Shown: positions 7,536-15,759, counted from the first letter of the stretch. The stretch is 64,000 nt of DNA from Amycolatopsis australiensis (GCF_900119165.1 NZ_FPJG01000006.1:1426001-1490000), one strand, 5' to 3'. Program-made: numbers and translations. The notes: generated by a model from the letters alone, not told the origin.

Positions 7536-8426
7536 ATGCTGATCGCCGACCGCTACGAGCTCGACGAGCTGCCGCTCGGCCGCGGCGGGATGGGCGCGGT
7601 GCACGGCGGGCACGACCGCAGGCTGGGCCGGCGCGTGGCGATCAAGCTGCTCAGGCTGCCGGGCCGCGACGAAGAGCTCGAAGCCCGCTTCGCCCGCGAA
7701 GCACGCATTCTCGCGACGCTCGACCACCCCGGCGTGCCCACGCTGTACGACTACGGCACCCACGACGACCGGCTGTTCCAGGTCATGCAGTTCGTCGACG
7801 GCGTGACGGTCGCCGACCTGCTCGCCGAGCACGGGCCGCTGCCGGTGCCGTGGGCCGCGGCGATCGCGGCGCAGACGTGCGCGGTGCTGGCCGCCGCCCA
7901 CGCGCTCGCCGTCTGCCACCGCGACCTCAAGCCGTCCAACCTCATGCTCGGTCCCGACGGCGGCGTCAAGGTGATGGACTTCGGGCTCGCCGTGCTCCGC
8001 GAAGCCGACGCCGCGCAGTTCACGCGGGCCGGCCAGCTGCTGGGAACGCCGTCGTACATGGCTCCGGAGCAGATCCAGCGCGGCGGCGCCGAACCGCGAA
8101 GCGATCTCTACGCGCTGGGCTGCGTGCTGCACGAGATGCTCACCGGGCGTCGGCTCTTCGACGGCCCCACCGCGTACGCGGTCTTCGAACGGCAGGTCAA
8201 GGAGCTGCCACCGCCGGTGCCGGGCGTCCCGAAGCAGCTGAACGCGTTGCTCGCCGAGACGCTGGCGAAGGACCCGGAAGCCCGGCCGCCGGGCGCGGCC
8301 GCGCTGTACGAACGGCTCGGCGCGTTCGTCGGCGCGCTGCCGCCGCTGCCCGGATTCCTGGTGCCGCCGTCGGTGCCCAGCCCCGGCCGGATGTACGCGC
8401 GGATGCTGGGCCGCGTCAGCGGCTGA
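7536..8426 (+). CDS. Hanks-type Ser/Thr protein kinase, soluble
   Basis: 296 aa, almost only the catalytic domain. It shows the glycine loop GRGGMG (15-20), the ATP-anchoring Lys in VAIK (K37), catalytic HRDLKPSN with Asp130, MDFG (148-150), and SYMAPEQ before helix F (SDLYALGCVLHEML). There is no transmembrane helix or extracellular PASTA domain, so it acts in the cytoplasm. GGGGA precedes the ATG by 4 bases. The gene follows the HTH-methylase by 8 bases, and a PP2C phosphatase lies on the other side of the methylase. Kinase, phosphatase and a DNA-binding methylase therefore sit in one small locus. Confidence 0.93.
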   Translation: MLIADRYELDELPLGRGGMGAVHGGHDRRLGRRVAIKLLRLPGRDEELEARFAREARILATLDHPGVPTLYDYGTHDDRLFQVMQFVDGVTVADLLAEHGPLPVPWAAAIAAQTCAVLAAAHALAVCHRDLKPSNLMLGPDGGVKVMDFGLAVLREADAAQFTRAGQLLGTPSYMAPEQIQRGGAEPRSDLYALGCVLHEMLTGRRLFDGPTAYAVFERQVKELPPPVPGVPKQLNALLAETLAKDPEARPPGAAALYERLGAFVGALPPLPGFLVPPSVPSPGRMYARMLGRVSG

Positions 8427-8925
8427 GCGCCACCGGCCGTCCGTCGGCGAGCGGCAGGCCACGCCGCTGGACGCGGTAGTACGTCGTCGCGTTCTGCACG
8501 GCGATGCTGACGCCGATTGTGAGCGTGATCGACGCAGAGGTCAGCGGGCCGGTGATGCCGAGCGCCGTGCCGAGCGCGACGAGCCCGAGCCGGGCGGCGA
8601 TGGTCAGCACCCACAGCCCGACGGTGACCGCCGACCCCTTCTGGAACGTGGTGCCGTCACGCTCGGTGAGGCTGGTCGTGCTGCTGCGCAGGTAGCCCAG
8701 CCCGGCGAGCACGACCAGGTCCACGGCCAGCAGGCCGAACTCGGCCGGCGACGCGCCGGGCACGGCCTTCGCGGTCAGGTAACCGCCGGCGGCCACCAGG
8801 ATCAGCGGCAGCACGAGGAGCGTCCGGCGGTCGAGCAGCGTCCCGCGGACCTGCTTGTAGACGACCTTGTAGACGACGTAGGCGGCGATGACCACGTAGA
8901 GCAGGACGTTCGCTGCGCTGGGCAT
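8416..8925 (-). CDS. Multi-pass membrane protein (CcdC/DUF1453-like)
   Basis: 169 aa with about four or five hydrophobic helices (residues 5-20, 33-52, 62-80, 95-115, 125-145). ATG at 8925 has an ideal AAGGAG eight bases upstream. The arrangement of short helices and the YKVVYKQVRGTLLDRRTLLVLP segment recall DUF1453/CcdC-type proteins, but this is by eye only. Its 3' end overlaps that of the convergent kinase gene by 11 bp. No catalytic motif is seen. Confidence 0.8.
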   Translation of the reverse strand: MPSAANVLLYVVIAAYVVYKVVYKQVRGTLLDRRTLLVLPLILVAAGGYLTAKAVPGASPAEFGLLAVDLVVLAGLGYLRSSTTSLTERDGTTFQKGSAVTVGLWVLTIAARLGLVALGTALGITGPLTSASITLTIGVSIAVQNATTYYRVQRRGLPLADGRPVALSR

Positions 8926-9141
8926 TTCGGGGCTCCTTGGTTTTCGAAGGTGCTTCCAGCTTCGGCGAACGGCGCCCCGGTTTCGTCGGCGCGCGGATCG
9001 GGCCCGGGTTGATTCCGGCGTCCACCCTGGGATGGAGGGCGGCGGCCCAAATCGTGACCTTCGCAGACGAACCTCGAACGGGTGATGGCCGTCTTTACGG
9101 GTGTCCACAAGCGAGGATCCAGTAACTGGGGGTAACAGACC

Positions 9142-9792
9142 GTGAAGAGGCTTCTGGCGGGAGCGGCCGCGCTGGCCACCGCGTTCGTGCTGGCCGCCTG
9201 CTCCGGGGGCGGTGCCACGGCCGGCGGGCCGAACGCGGGCGGTGGGGCCGTCGCCGCGGCCGGCACGGGTGGCGGGACGCCGTCGACGACGGTGACCGTT
9301 CCGACGTCGGCCAGCGCGTCCCCGACCCCCGCTTCGACGCCCACGACGTCGGTCTCGAAGCCGGCGCCGGCGAGCACCTCGGCCAAACCGAAGCCCAAGC
9401 CGAAGCCGGAACCCGCGGCCGACCCCGGCGTGCCGTGCGCCGCCGCGGCCGCCTCGCCCGGCACCGCCGCCTGCGTCGACCTCTCGGCGCACAAGGCGTG
9501 GATCCTGCAGGACGGCAAGGTCGTCTACGGGCCCGTGCCGATGCTGCCGGGCCGCAAGAGCAACCCGACTCCGACCGGCACGTTCCACGTGCTGTCCAAG
9601 GAAAAGATGCACCTGTCGAAGGAGTTCGACAACGCGGAGATGCCGAACTCGGTGTTCTTCTACCCGGGTGACGCCTTCCACACCGGCAGCCTGTCGGTGT
9701 ACTCGCACGGCTGCATCCACCTGTCGGCGGGCGCGTCGCTGAAGTTCTTCAACACCCTGCACGTCGGTGACGTCGTGCAGGTCGTCCCGTAA
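9142..9792 (+). CDS. L,D-transpeptidase lipoprotein (YkuD domain)
   Basis: 216 aa. A lipoprotein signal with lipobox LAAC (Cys20) is followed by a Gly/Ala/Ser/Thr/Pro linker (residues 21-95) with a KPKPKPKP run that would span the cell wall. A short YkuD domain follows, with the signature SHGCIHL (nucleophile Cys191) and the upstream motif TPTGTFHV. Such enzymes make 3-3 cross-links in peptidoglycan and are abundant in actinobacteria. The start is GTG with GGGGG upstream. The domain is shorter than mycobacterial Ldt enzymes, which carry extra Ig-like domains. It is monocistronic and convergent with the next gene. Confidence 0.92.
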   Translation: MKRLLAGAAALATAFVLAACSGGGATAGGPNAGGGAVAAAGTGGGTPSTTVTVPTSASASPTPASTPTTSVSKPAPASTSAKPKPKPKPEPAADPGVPCAAAAASPGTAACVDLSAHKAWILQDGKVVYGPVPMLPGRKSNPTPTGTFHVLSKEKMHLSKEFDNAEMPNSVFFYPGDAFHTGSLSVYSHGCIHLSAGASLKFFNTLHVGDVVQVVP

Positions 9793-9796
9793 CGGC

Positions 9797-11314
9797 TCAG
9801 GACCGCAGGTCGGCCGGTGTGGTGCCGGCCGACGTCAGCGGCAGCTCGAGCGCGACGCGCTCGGTGAGCCACGGGCTTGGCCGGTACCGCGGATCGCCGG
9901 TGGCCGCGGCCAGGCCGCGCAGGATCCGCAGCACGACGTCGCCGCCGACGAGGTCGCCCCAGGCCAGCGGGCCGCGGGGGTAGCCGAGGCCCAGCCGGAC
10001 CGCGGTGTCGATGTCGGACGGCGTCGCCAGGTGCTGGCCCGCGATGAAGCACGCCGTGTTCACGATGGAGGCCAGCAGCCGCTGCGCGATCGGGGCGGGA
10101 CCGTCGCGGACGACCGTCACCGGGCGGCCGGTCGCCGCCAGCGCGCCCCACGCCGCGCGGCCCGCCGCCGGGTCGAGTCCCGGGTGGACGGACATCGTGA
10201 GCCGCCGTTCGTAGCCACCGAGCGGGTCGACGCCGGCGACGCGGGCCAGCGGCAGGCCGGCCCGCGTTCCGGCGTCTACTGTGGACTCGCCGTAGAGCGG
10301 GACGAGCAGGACCGCGTCCGGGTAGGCGTCGGACACCACCTGCACGCCGGCCGTGGAAAGCAGGCGGGCGAGGTGCTCGTCCGCGGTGAACACCGGGCTC
10401 GACGGCTTCGGCGGCGGTGCCGGCTCGTCGTCGACCTGCTGCTTGCCCTCGGCGTACGGGTAGAAGCCTTCGCCGTTCTTCCGTCCGAACAGGCCGGCCG
10501 CGACCCGCGGCCGGGTCAGCCACGACGGCCGCAGCCGCGGCTCGCCGTGGAAGCCGCTCCAGATGCTCTCCAGCACCGCGTGGGACACGTCGAGGCCGGT
10601 GAGGTCCAGCAGCTCGAACGGGCCGAGCTTCAGGCCGAGCACGTCCCGCGCGACACGGTCCACGTCCGCCGGTTCGGCCAGCGCTTCGGCGAGGATCTGC
10701 AGTGCCTCGGTGTTCAGGCCGCGGCCGGCGTGGTTGACGAGGAAGCCCGGCGCGTCCTTGGCCAGCACCGGCTCGTGGCCCCACCTCTTGACCAGCTCGC
10801 TCGCCTCACCCGGCAGCCAGGCGTGCGTGCGCGCGCCGGGGACCACCTCGACCAGGCGCATCAGCGGCACGGGGTTGAAGAAGTGCAGGCCGAGCAGCCT
10901 GCCCGGGTCGGCCAGCTCGGCGGCGATCTCGGTGACCGACAGCGAGCTGGTGTTCGTCGCGAAGATCGTCTCTTGTGGACAGACGCGCTCGAGGCTCGCG
11001 AACAGGGCCCGTTTCGTCGCGAGGTCCTCCCGCACCGCCTCGACGATCAGGTTGACGCCGTCCGCCGGCGCGTCGGGCGCGTCCACCGCGACCAGGCGGT
11101 CCTTCACCGCCTGCGGGTCTTCGAGCCTGCCTTTCGCGGCCAGCTTGTCGGCCATCCCGCCGACGTACTCGATGGCTTCGGTGACGGCCTCGCGCCGGAC
11201 GTCGGCCAGCTCGACGGTCACCCCCGCGGTCGCGGCCAGCTGGCCGATCCCGCGGCCCATCACCCCGGTGCCGATCACCCGGATCCTGCCGACCTGCCCG
11301 GCCCACCCCGTCAC
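9797..11314 (-). CDS. 3-hydroxyacyl-CoA dehydrogenase (two-domain)
   Basis: 505 aa. The NAD-binding Rossmann motif IGTGVMGRGI is at residues 14-23. It is followed by the 3HCDH N-terminal domain (FATNTSSLSVTEIA, GLHFFNPVPLMRLVEVV) and a 3HCDH C-terminal helical domain (DAPGFLVNHAGRGLNTEAL). A second, partial 3HCDH C-terminal copy occupies about residues 400-490 (GLGYPRGPLAWGDLVG). This layout matches the PaaH/FadB2-like enzymes oxidising 3-hydroxyacyl-CoA in beta-oxidation or phenylacetate breakdown. The GTG start has GGAAGG upstream. No other pathway gene is nearby, so the substrate cannot be set. Confidence 0.93.
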   Translation of the reverse strand: MTGWAGQVGRIRVIGTGVMGRGIGQLAATAGVTVELADVRREAVTEAIEYVGGMADKLAAKGRLEDPQAVKDRLVAVDAPDAPADGVNLIVEAVREDLATKRALFASLERVCPQETIFATNTSSLSVTEIAAELADPGRLLGLHFFNPVPLMRLVEVVPGARTHAWLPGEASELVKRWGHEPVLAKDAPGFLVNHAGRGLNTEALQILAEALAEPADVDRVARDVLGLKLGPFELLDLTGLDVSHAVLESIWSGFHGEPRLRPSWLTRPRVAAGLFGRKNGEGFYPYAEGKQQVDDEPAPPPKPSSPVFTADEHLARLLSTAGVQVVSDAYPDAVLLVPLYGESTVDAGTRAGLPLARVAGVDPLGGYERRLTMSVHPGLDPAAGRAAWGALAATGRPVTVVRDGPAPIAQRLLASIVNTACFIAGQHLATPSDIDTAVRLGLGYPRGPLAWGDLVGGDVVLRILRGLAAATGDPRYRPSPWLTERVALELPLTSAGTTPADLRS

Positions 11315-11352
11315 GTCGTGCCGCCTTCCGCCGTTGGACTTCCCGCCCCAGC

Positions 11353-12024
11353 CTAGAGGCCGACGAACTCCGCCATCCGCTTCGCCGAGTGGGCGAAGAA
11401 CGCGTCGGCCGGGTCGACGCTGCCGACGTACTGGCCGAACAGGTCGAAGCTGATCGCGCCGAAGAGCTGGGTCCAGGCCATCAGCAGCCGGGCCACGGTC
11501 TCGGGTCCGGCGACGATCCCGAGGACCTTCGTCAGCGACTCGGCCTGGGCGCGCAGCTCGGGCGGGACGTCGCCGTCGACTCCCCGCAGTTCGGTGTGCG
11601 TGAGCACCTTGACCAGGGCGAGCGCGACGCGGGCGGCCGGGACGACGGTGTCCTGCGGTGCCGCGTACCCGGGGATCGGCGAGCCGTAGATCAGTGCGTA
11701 CTCGTGCGGGTGCGCCTTCGCCCAGGCACGTGTTCCCTGCCAGATCGCCAGCCAGCGCTCACGGGGCGCGCCCTCGCCCGGGTCGGCCTGCTCGGCCGCC
11801 TCGCCGATCGCGTTGTAGGCGTCGACGATCAGCTCGGTCAGCAGCCGGTCGCGGCTCGGGAAGTACCGGTACAGCGCGGACGACACCATGCCCAGCTCCC
11901 GCGCGACCGCGCGCAGCGAAAGCCCGTGCGCGCCGACCTCGGCGAGCTGGCGGCGGGCCTCGTCCTTGATCTCCCGGGTCAGTTCGGCGCGGGCGCGTTC
12001 GCGGGCGGTACGGGTGGCGGTCAT
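11353..12024 (-). CDS. TetR-family transcriptional regulator
   Basis: 223 aa. The N-terminal TetR HTH covers residues about 10-60 (REIKDEARRQLAEVG, then LSLRAVARELGMVSSALYRYFPSRDRLL). The C-terminal ligand/dimer domain is of the TetR_C_13/WHG type (WLAIWQGTRAWAKAHPHEYALIYGSPIPGY). The start at 12024 is preferred to the longer frame because it gives the usual TetR N-terminus. The gene is divergent from a deazaflavin-type reductase, and two copies of a GAGAGC dyad lie between them, so it probably represses that gene and itself. Confidence 0.93.
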   Translation of the reverse strand: MTATRTARERARAELTREIKDEARRQLAEVGAHGLSLRAVARELGMVSSALYRYFPSRDRLLTELIVDAYNAIGEAAEQADPGEGAPRERWLAIWQGTRAWAKAHPHEYALIYGSPIPGYAAPQDTVVPAARVALALVKVLTHTELRGVDGDVPPELRAQAESLTKVLGIVAGPETVARLLMAWTQLFGAISFDLFGQYVGSVDPADAFFAHSAKRMAEFVGL

Positions 12025-12062
12025 GCGATCAGTGTGCCACGACGAGAGCGACGCACAAAATA

Positions 12063-12130
12063 GAGAGCGGTGCTCTTGACAGTGAGCGGCGGTCCGGTGT
12101 TCACTGTTCTCAACCGAGAGCACTGCTCTC
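12063..12130 (+). promoter_or_regulatory. Paired TetR-type operators flanking a promoter
   Basis: Two related dyads: GAGAGCGGTGCTCTT (12063-12077) and the perfect GAGAGCACTGCTCTC (12116-12130), centred 53 bp apart. A consensus -35 TTGACA (12076-12081) overlaps the first and the second ends 20 bp before the reductase ATG. This is a typical arrangement for repression by the adjacent TetR protein. Confidence 0.75.
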
Positions 12131-12150
12131 CCAAACTTCCGGAGGACGCC

Positions 12151-12597
12151 ATGGCAGCCGCTCGCTACATCGAGCCGAAGAAGGCCACCAGCCTGTTCAA
12201 CGAGATCGTCGCGAACCTGACCAAGCTCGGGGTGAGCGTCTTGGGCAGCCGGGTGCTGACCGTGGTCGGGCGCAAGAGCGGGGAGCCGCGGTCGGTGCCG
12301 GTCAACCTGCTGACCGTCGGCGGCGTCCGCTACCTCGTCGCCCCGCGCGGCGAGACGCAGTGGGTGCGCAACCTGCGCGTTGCCGGCGAAGGCACGCTTC
12401 GCGTCGGGCGCCGCGTCGAGGCGTTCACCTTCCGCGAGCTGGGCGACGACGAGAAGCCGGGCATCCTCCGCGCGTACCTCAAGCGGTGGAAGTTCGAGGT
12501 GGGCGTGTTCTTCGACGGCGTCGACGCCAAGGCGTCGGACGAGAAGCTGCGGGAGATCGCGCCGGGCTACCCGATCTTCGAGATCTTCACGAAGTAG
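12151..12597 (+). CDS. Deazaflavin (F420)-dependent nitroreductase-family protein
   Basis: 148 aa, DDN-like split beta-barrel. The family motif GRKSGEPRSVPVNLLTVGG (residues about 39-57) and YLVAPRGETQWVRNLRVAGEG are clear. Members bind F420 or fatty acids and reduce quinones, nitro compounds or other hydrophobic substrates. The ATG at 12151 follows GGAGGA by 4 bases; the longer upstream frame would run through the operators and is rejected. It is controlled by the divergent TetR. Its 3' end overlaps the convergent small membrane gene by 11 bp. Confidence 0.92.
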   Translation: MAAARYIEPKKATSLFNEIVANLTKLGVSVLGSRVLTVVGRKSGEPRSVPVNLLTVGGVRYLVAPRGETQWVRNLRVAGEGTLRVGRRVEAFTFRELGDDEKPGILRAYLKRWKFEVGVFFDGVDAKASDEKLREIAPGYPIFEIFTK

Positions 12598-12784
12598 GTT
12601 TGCGGCGCGTGACGTTCGCCGCGACCAGCACGACGCCGACGAGGAACGCGGCGAGCCCGATGAGGAACCACAGCTTCTGGCCGGTCATGAAGCTGCCGGT
12701 GATGATCCCGATGCCCTGCAGCACCCAGACGGCGCCGACGAGCACGAGCACGATCCCGGCCGCGAGGGTGATCCACCGCCTCAT
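12587..12784 (-). CDS. Small two-helix membrane protein
   Basis: 65 aa with two hydrophobic helices (residues 5-27 and 38-58), a Gly-rich turn and a basic C-terminus (RRKPTS). No signal cleavage site. It lies 9 bases downstream of the response regulator start-to-start region on the same strand side, as the last gene after the two-component pair. Function unknown; similar small membrane proteins are common in actinomycetes. Confidence 0.7.
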   Translation of the reverse strand: MRRWITLAAGIVLVLVGAVWVLQGIGIITGSFMTGQKLWFLIGLAAFLVGVVLVAANVTRRKPTS

Positions 12785-12793
12785 CGGCCCAGT

Positions 12794-13459
12794 TTAGGCG
12801 GGTGGGTCGCCCGGCACGAGCTTGTGCCGGTAGGCGTAGACGACGGCGTGCACCCGGTCGGGCAGCCCGAGCTTCGCCAGGACCCGGGACACGTGCGTCT
12901 TGACGGTCTCCTCGCCGACGTGCAGCCGCCGCGCGATCTCGGCGTTGCTGCAGGCGTTGGCGAGCAGGAGCAGCACCTCCCGTTCCCGGGAGGTCAGCCG
13001 GGCCAGCTCGGGTGGTTCGGCGGCCGCGGGTTCGAGCACCGCCGCGAACTTCGCGACCAGCCGCCGCGTCACCGACGGGTCGATCAGCGCGTCGCCGCGC
13101 GCCGCCACCCGCATCGCGGCCACCAGCTCCTCCGGCGCCAGGCTCTTCAGCAGGAACCCGCTCGCCCCGGCGCGCAGCGCGCGGTAGACGTACTCGTCGG
13201 CGTCGTAGGTCGTGAGGACGAGGACGCGGGTGTCGTTCCCGGGCGCGGCGAGGATCGCTTCGGTCGCGGCCAGACCGTCGAGGCGGGGCATCCGGACGTC
13301 GAGGACCGCGACGTCCGGGCGCAGCCGGGCGGTCTCGGCGACGGCTTCCCGGCCGTCGGCCGCCTCGCCGACGCAGGTGAAGTCGGGCTGGGTGTCGAGC
13401 AGCGCGCGCATCCCGGAGCGGAACATCGCGTGGTCGTCGGCCAGCAGGACGCGGATCAT
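12794..13459 (-). CDS. NarL/LuxR-family response regulator
   Basis: 221 aa. The receiver domain has LLADDH at the N-terminus, phosphoacceptor Asp54 (VLDVRMP) and Lys in LLKSLAPEEL. The LuxR HTH follows at about residues 150-215 (LTSREREVLLLLANACSNAEIARRLHVGEETVKTHVSRVLAKL). It overlaps its histidine kinase by 4 bp (ATGA) and is surely its partner. The target is not evident; the downstream small membrane protein may be one. Confidence 0.95.
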   Translation of the reverse strand: MIRVLLADDHAMFRSGMRALLDTQPDFTCVGEAADGREAVAETARLRPDVAVLDVRMPRLDGLAATEAILAAPGNDTRVLVLTTYDADEYVYRALRAGASGFLLKSLAPEELVAAMRVAARGDALIDPSVTRRLVAKFAAVLEPAAAEPPELARLTSREREVLLLLANACSNAEIARRLHVGEETVKTHVSRVLAKLGLPDRVHAVVYAYRHKLVPGDPPA

Positions 13460-14610
13460 GTGCTCTCCACCGGGAAGGTCGTGCGCAGCTGCCAGTGGTC
13501 GCCGGATTCGCCGTAGGAGACCTGGCCGCCGAACAGCGTGACCCGCTGGCGGATGCCGGCCAGGCCGCGGTGCGCGTGCTCGTTCCGGGACGCGCGGTCC
13601 GGGCGCAGGCCGTTGGTCACGGTGAGCACGACCTCGGTGCGGCCGTGGTTCAGCTCCACCTCGACCGGGCCACGGCCGTGGCGCAGCGCGTTGGTCAGGG
13701 CTTCCTGCGCGATCCGGTAGAGGGCGACGTCGAGCGAGCCGGGCAGCTCGCGCGGTTCGCCGCGCAGGGTCAGCCGGGTCGGCAGGCCGGCCGCGCGGAC
13801 CGTCTCGACCAGCTCGCCGAGGTTGTCCAGGCCGGGCTGCTCGGCGTTCGGCTCGGCGTGCAGCAGGTCGAGCAGCCGCCGCAGGTCGGCCATCGCCGCG
13901 CGGCTCGCGGACTCGACCGCGCCGAGGGACCTGCGCACCGGGGAATCGCCGCCCGGCAGCCCGAGCCGGGCGGCGCCGGCGTGCACGCCGATGGCGCTGA
14001 CGTGGTGGGAGATGACGTCGTGCAGGTCGCGCGCGATCGTCGTGCGCTCCTCGGTGACGGCCCGGCGGATGGCGTCGGCTTCGTGCTGACGGCGTTCGTC
14101 GGCTTCCCGTTCGAGATCGGCGATGTAGGCGCGGCGCGCGGTGGTGTACCGGCCGACCAGCCAGGGGAGCAGCGCGGTGACGCCGACGTTGATGGCGAGC
14201 AGCCGCCAGTCGGCCGCCACCCGACCGCCGCCTTCGAGGTCGCCCGCGCTCACGCCCGCGACCATGGCGACGAGGGCGAGAACGGCGGGCTTCGGACGCA
14301 GCCAGGCTCCGGCGCGGTAGCCGGCGATGAGGACGCCGGCGTTGGCGCCGTTGACGTACCCGTGGCAGGTGCAGAGCAGCAGCGGCGACGCGGCGTAGAG
14401 CAGAGCGTGGGCGAGACTCACCCAGCCGGAGTACCGGGCGGGCCCGGCGAGAGCGGCGTTGACGGCAATCCCGGCGAGCAGCACGGCCCAGGCCCGCCAG
14501 CCGACTTCGCCGAGCGGGCCGCGAAGGGCGAACAGGGAGGCGTCACAGACAACGCAGACGAGCGCGACGAGCAGCGACTGACGTCGCAGGGAGCCGCTGA
14601 TGCCGTGCAC
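13456..14610 (-). CDS. NarL-type sensor histidine kinase
   Basis: 384 aa. The N-terminal half has five or six transmembrane helices (residues about 12-150) with almost no extracellular loop, the pattern of intramembrane or cell-envelope stress sensors. HisKA_3 follows with the phosphoacceptor in RDLHDVISHHVSAIG (His197), then a short HATPase (QEALTNALRHGRGPVEVEL, GLAGIRQRVTLFGG). Start is GTG. It is coupled to the response regulator at 12794-13459. Confidence 0.95.
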   Translation of the reverse strand: MHGISGSLRRQSLLVALVCVVCDASLFALRGPLGEVGWRAWAVLLAGIAVNAALAGPARYSGWVSLAHALLYAASPLLLCTCHGYVNGANAGVLIAGYRAGAWLRPKPAVLALVAMVAGVSAGDLEGGGRVAADWRLLAINVGVTALLPWLVGRYTTARRAYIADLEREADERRQHEADAIRRAVTEERTTIARDLHDVISHHVSAIGVHAGAARLGLPGGDSPVRRSLGAVESASRAAMADLRRLLDLLHAEPNAEQPGLDNLGELVETVRAAGLPTRLTLRGEPRELPGSLDVALYRIAQEALTNALRHGRGPVEVELNHGRTEVVLTVTNGLRPDRASRNEHAHRGLAGIRQRVTLFGGQVSYGESGDHWQLRTTFPVEST

Positions 14611-14980
14611 AGGAGCAACTGTGCCCTAAGGAGCGGCGAAGGTGTGCGGGAACGCCCCGATGCAGCGGGAGGGGCACGGCACCCGGGGCATTCCCTGAAG
14701 GTGGGCTCGGGCCCGAACGCCCCAATGCGGCCTTGGTTGCGTCCGACGCACCCAAGGCGGCCTTCGGTGCGTGGGACGCAACGAATGTGGCCTTGGGGCG
14801 CTGGGCTCACCCAAGGTCGGCCTTGGGGGCACCCGGGCCTGGGCGGCGGGCGAGGCCGGGATGGATGGGTGCGAAGCCCGGTTGGTCCGAAGCCCGGGCT
14901 CCGGGCGGGCGCAGCCTGGTGGGGAAGCCGGGCCGAAGCCCGGCCCGGGTCGGGCCGAACCTGGGATCGGGAAGCCGGGG
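14611..14980. other. Gene-free region with tandem repeats
   Basis: 370 bp without a supported gene. It holds the 30-bp tandem repeat at 14721-14840, and after it a stretch with several GAAGCCCGG copies (about 14870-14945), which is a second, shorter repeat family. Confidence 0.6.
14721..14840. repeat. Degenerate 30-bp tandem repeat, four copies
   Basis: Units start at 14721, 14751, 14781 and 14811, exactly 30 bp apart. Each has the core GGCCTT followed by CGG/GGG/TGG (for example CCCAAGGCGGCCTTCGG) and a second half like TGCGTGGGACGCA. The cores are themselves near-palindromic (CCAAGG...CCTTGG). No spacer-like unique sequence exists, so it is not a CRISPR. Confidence 0.8.
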
Positions 14981-15625
14981 TCAGTTCGTGGGGCGGGCCG
15001 GGTAGCCGCCGTTGCGGCGCTGGCCCGGCTGGCGCTGGCCCGGCTCGAAGGCCTTGCCCAGCGACGTCGCCGTCGCTGTCTGGCCTTCCAGCTTTGCCAC
15101 CACCGTCACGTTCGTGTCGCCCTGCTTCACTTCGCCCGTCTTCTGGGTCGACGCGTCCAGCGTGTACGTCTGCTTGTAGCCGTCCTTGCTCGTCAGCGTC
15201 ACCGATGTCGCGCTCAGCTCCGTCACGTCGCCCGTCTGGAGTCGCTCTGTCGTGTAGCCGCCGCTGCTGTCCGACACCACGAAGTCGCCGTGCAGGGCCT
15301 CTCGCAACGCTGCCATCCCGCCGAAGCCGCCGCCCGGGACGCCCTGGCCGCGGAACTGCCCGCCGCCTGGACCGCCGAAGCCGCCCGGGCCCTGCTGTGC
15401 CGAGTTGTCCGCGCTGCTCGTGCCCGCCCAGATCGCCGCGCCGCCGCCCGCTGCGATCACCACCGCTATGCCCGCCGCTATTGCCGTCTTCTTGCCCGAC
15501 CAGCCCTTCTTCGGCGCGGCCGGTGCCGGGTCCCCCCAGTTCGCCGGGGCGGGTTCGCCCCAGGCCGGGGCGGCGGGTGCCGGACCGCCCTCGGGCGGCG
15601 TGGTCGGCGTCGGCTCGGTCGTCAT
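14981..15625 (-). CDS. Membrane-anchored secreted protein with DUF5666-like domain
   Basis: 214 aa. A proline/alanine-rich cytoplasmic N-terminus (residues 1-40) precedes one transmembrane helix (about 47-67). A Gly-rich linker (GPGGFGGPGGGQFRG) leads to an extracellular domain with the repeat-like pattern GDVTELSATSVTLTSKDGY and TVVAKLEG, resembling DUF5666 beta-barrels. GGAGG lies 7 bases before the ATG at 15625. Its promoter carries phased CTGTG (reverse CACAG) boxes like those of the divergent regulator operon, so it is probably in the same regulon. Function unknown. Confidence 0.8.
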   Translation of the reverse strand: MTTEPTPTTPPEGGPAPAAPAWGEPAPANWGDPAPAAPKKGWSGKKTAIAAGIAVVIAAGGGAAIWAGTSSADNSAQQGPGGFGGPGGGQFRGQGVPGGGFGGMAALREALHGDFVVSDSSGGYTTERLQTGDVTELSATSVTLTSKDGYKQTYTLDASTQKTGEVKQGDTNVTVVAKLEGQTATATSLGKAFEPGQRQPGQRRNGGYPARPTN

Positions 15626-15676
15626 CGTGTCCTCCGGTGATGGCCACACTGGTCCCACCCAGGTTCGCCGCCGTGG

Positions 15677-15714
15677 CTGTGTTTGAGCTGTGCACGGCGT
15701 CAGCGAGTGCTGTG
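15677..15714 (-). promoter_or_regulatory. Phased CACAG boxes upstream of the DUF5666-like gene
   Basis: On the minus strand CACAG occurs at 15714-15710, 15692-15688 and 15681-15677. The spacings are 22 and 11 bases; the skipped position reads CTGAC. This matches the arrays at 15733-15759 and 18028-18065. Confidence 0.6.
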
Positions 15715-15732
15715 CCTCGAACGGCGGACCTT

Positions 15733-15759
15733 CACAGGAAACGCACAGCGAGCGCACAG
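15733..15759 (+). promoter_or_regulatory. Phased CACAG boxes upstream of the OmpR-type regulator
   Basis: CACAG at 15733-15737, 15744-15748 and 15755-15759, in exact 11-bp direct repeat, ending 33 bp before the regulator ATG. Direct repeats at one helical turn are the usual site type for OmpR/PhoB winged-helix regulators, suggesting autoregulation. Confidence 0.65.

Noticed and set aside
4943..8426. Pgl or BREX phage defence locus
   Set aside because: No PglZ phosphatase, PglY/BrxC ATPase or PglX-sized methylase; only the general classes of kinase and methylase are shared.
14721..14840. CRISPR array
   Set aside because: The 30-bp units are contiguous without unique spacers and are degenerate; no cas gene is near.
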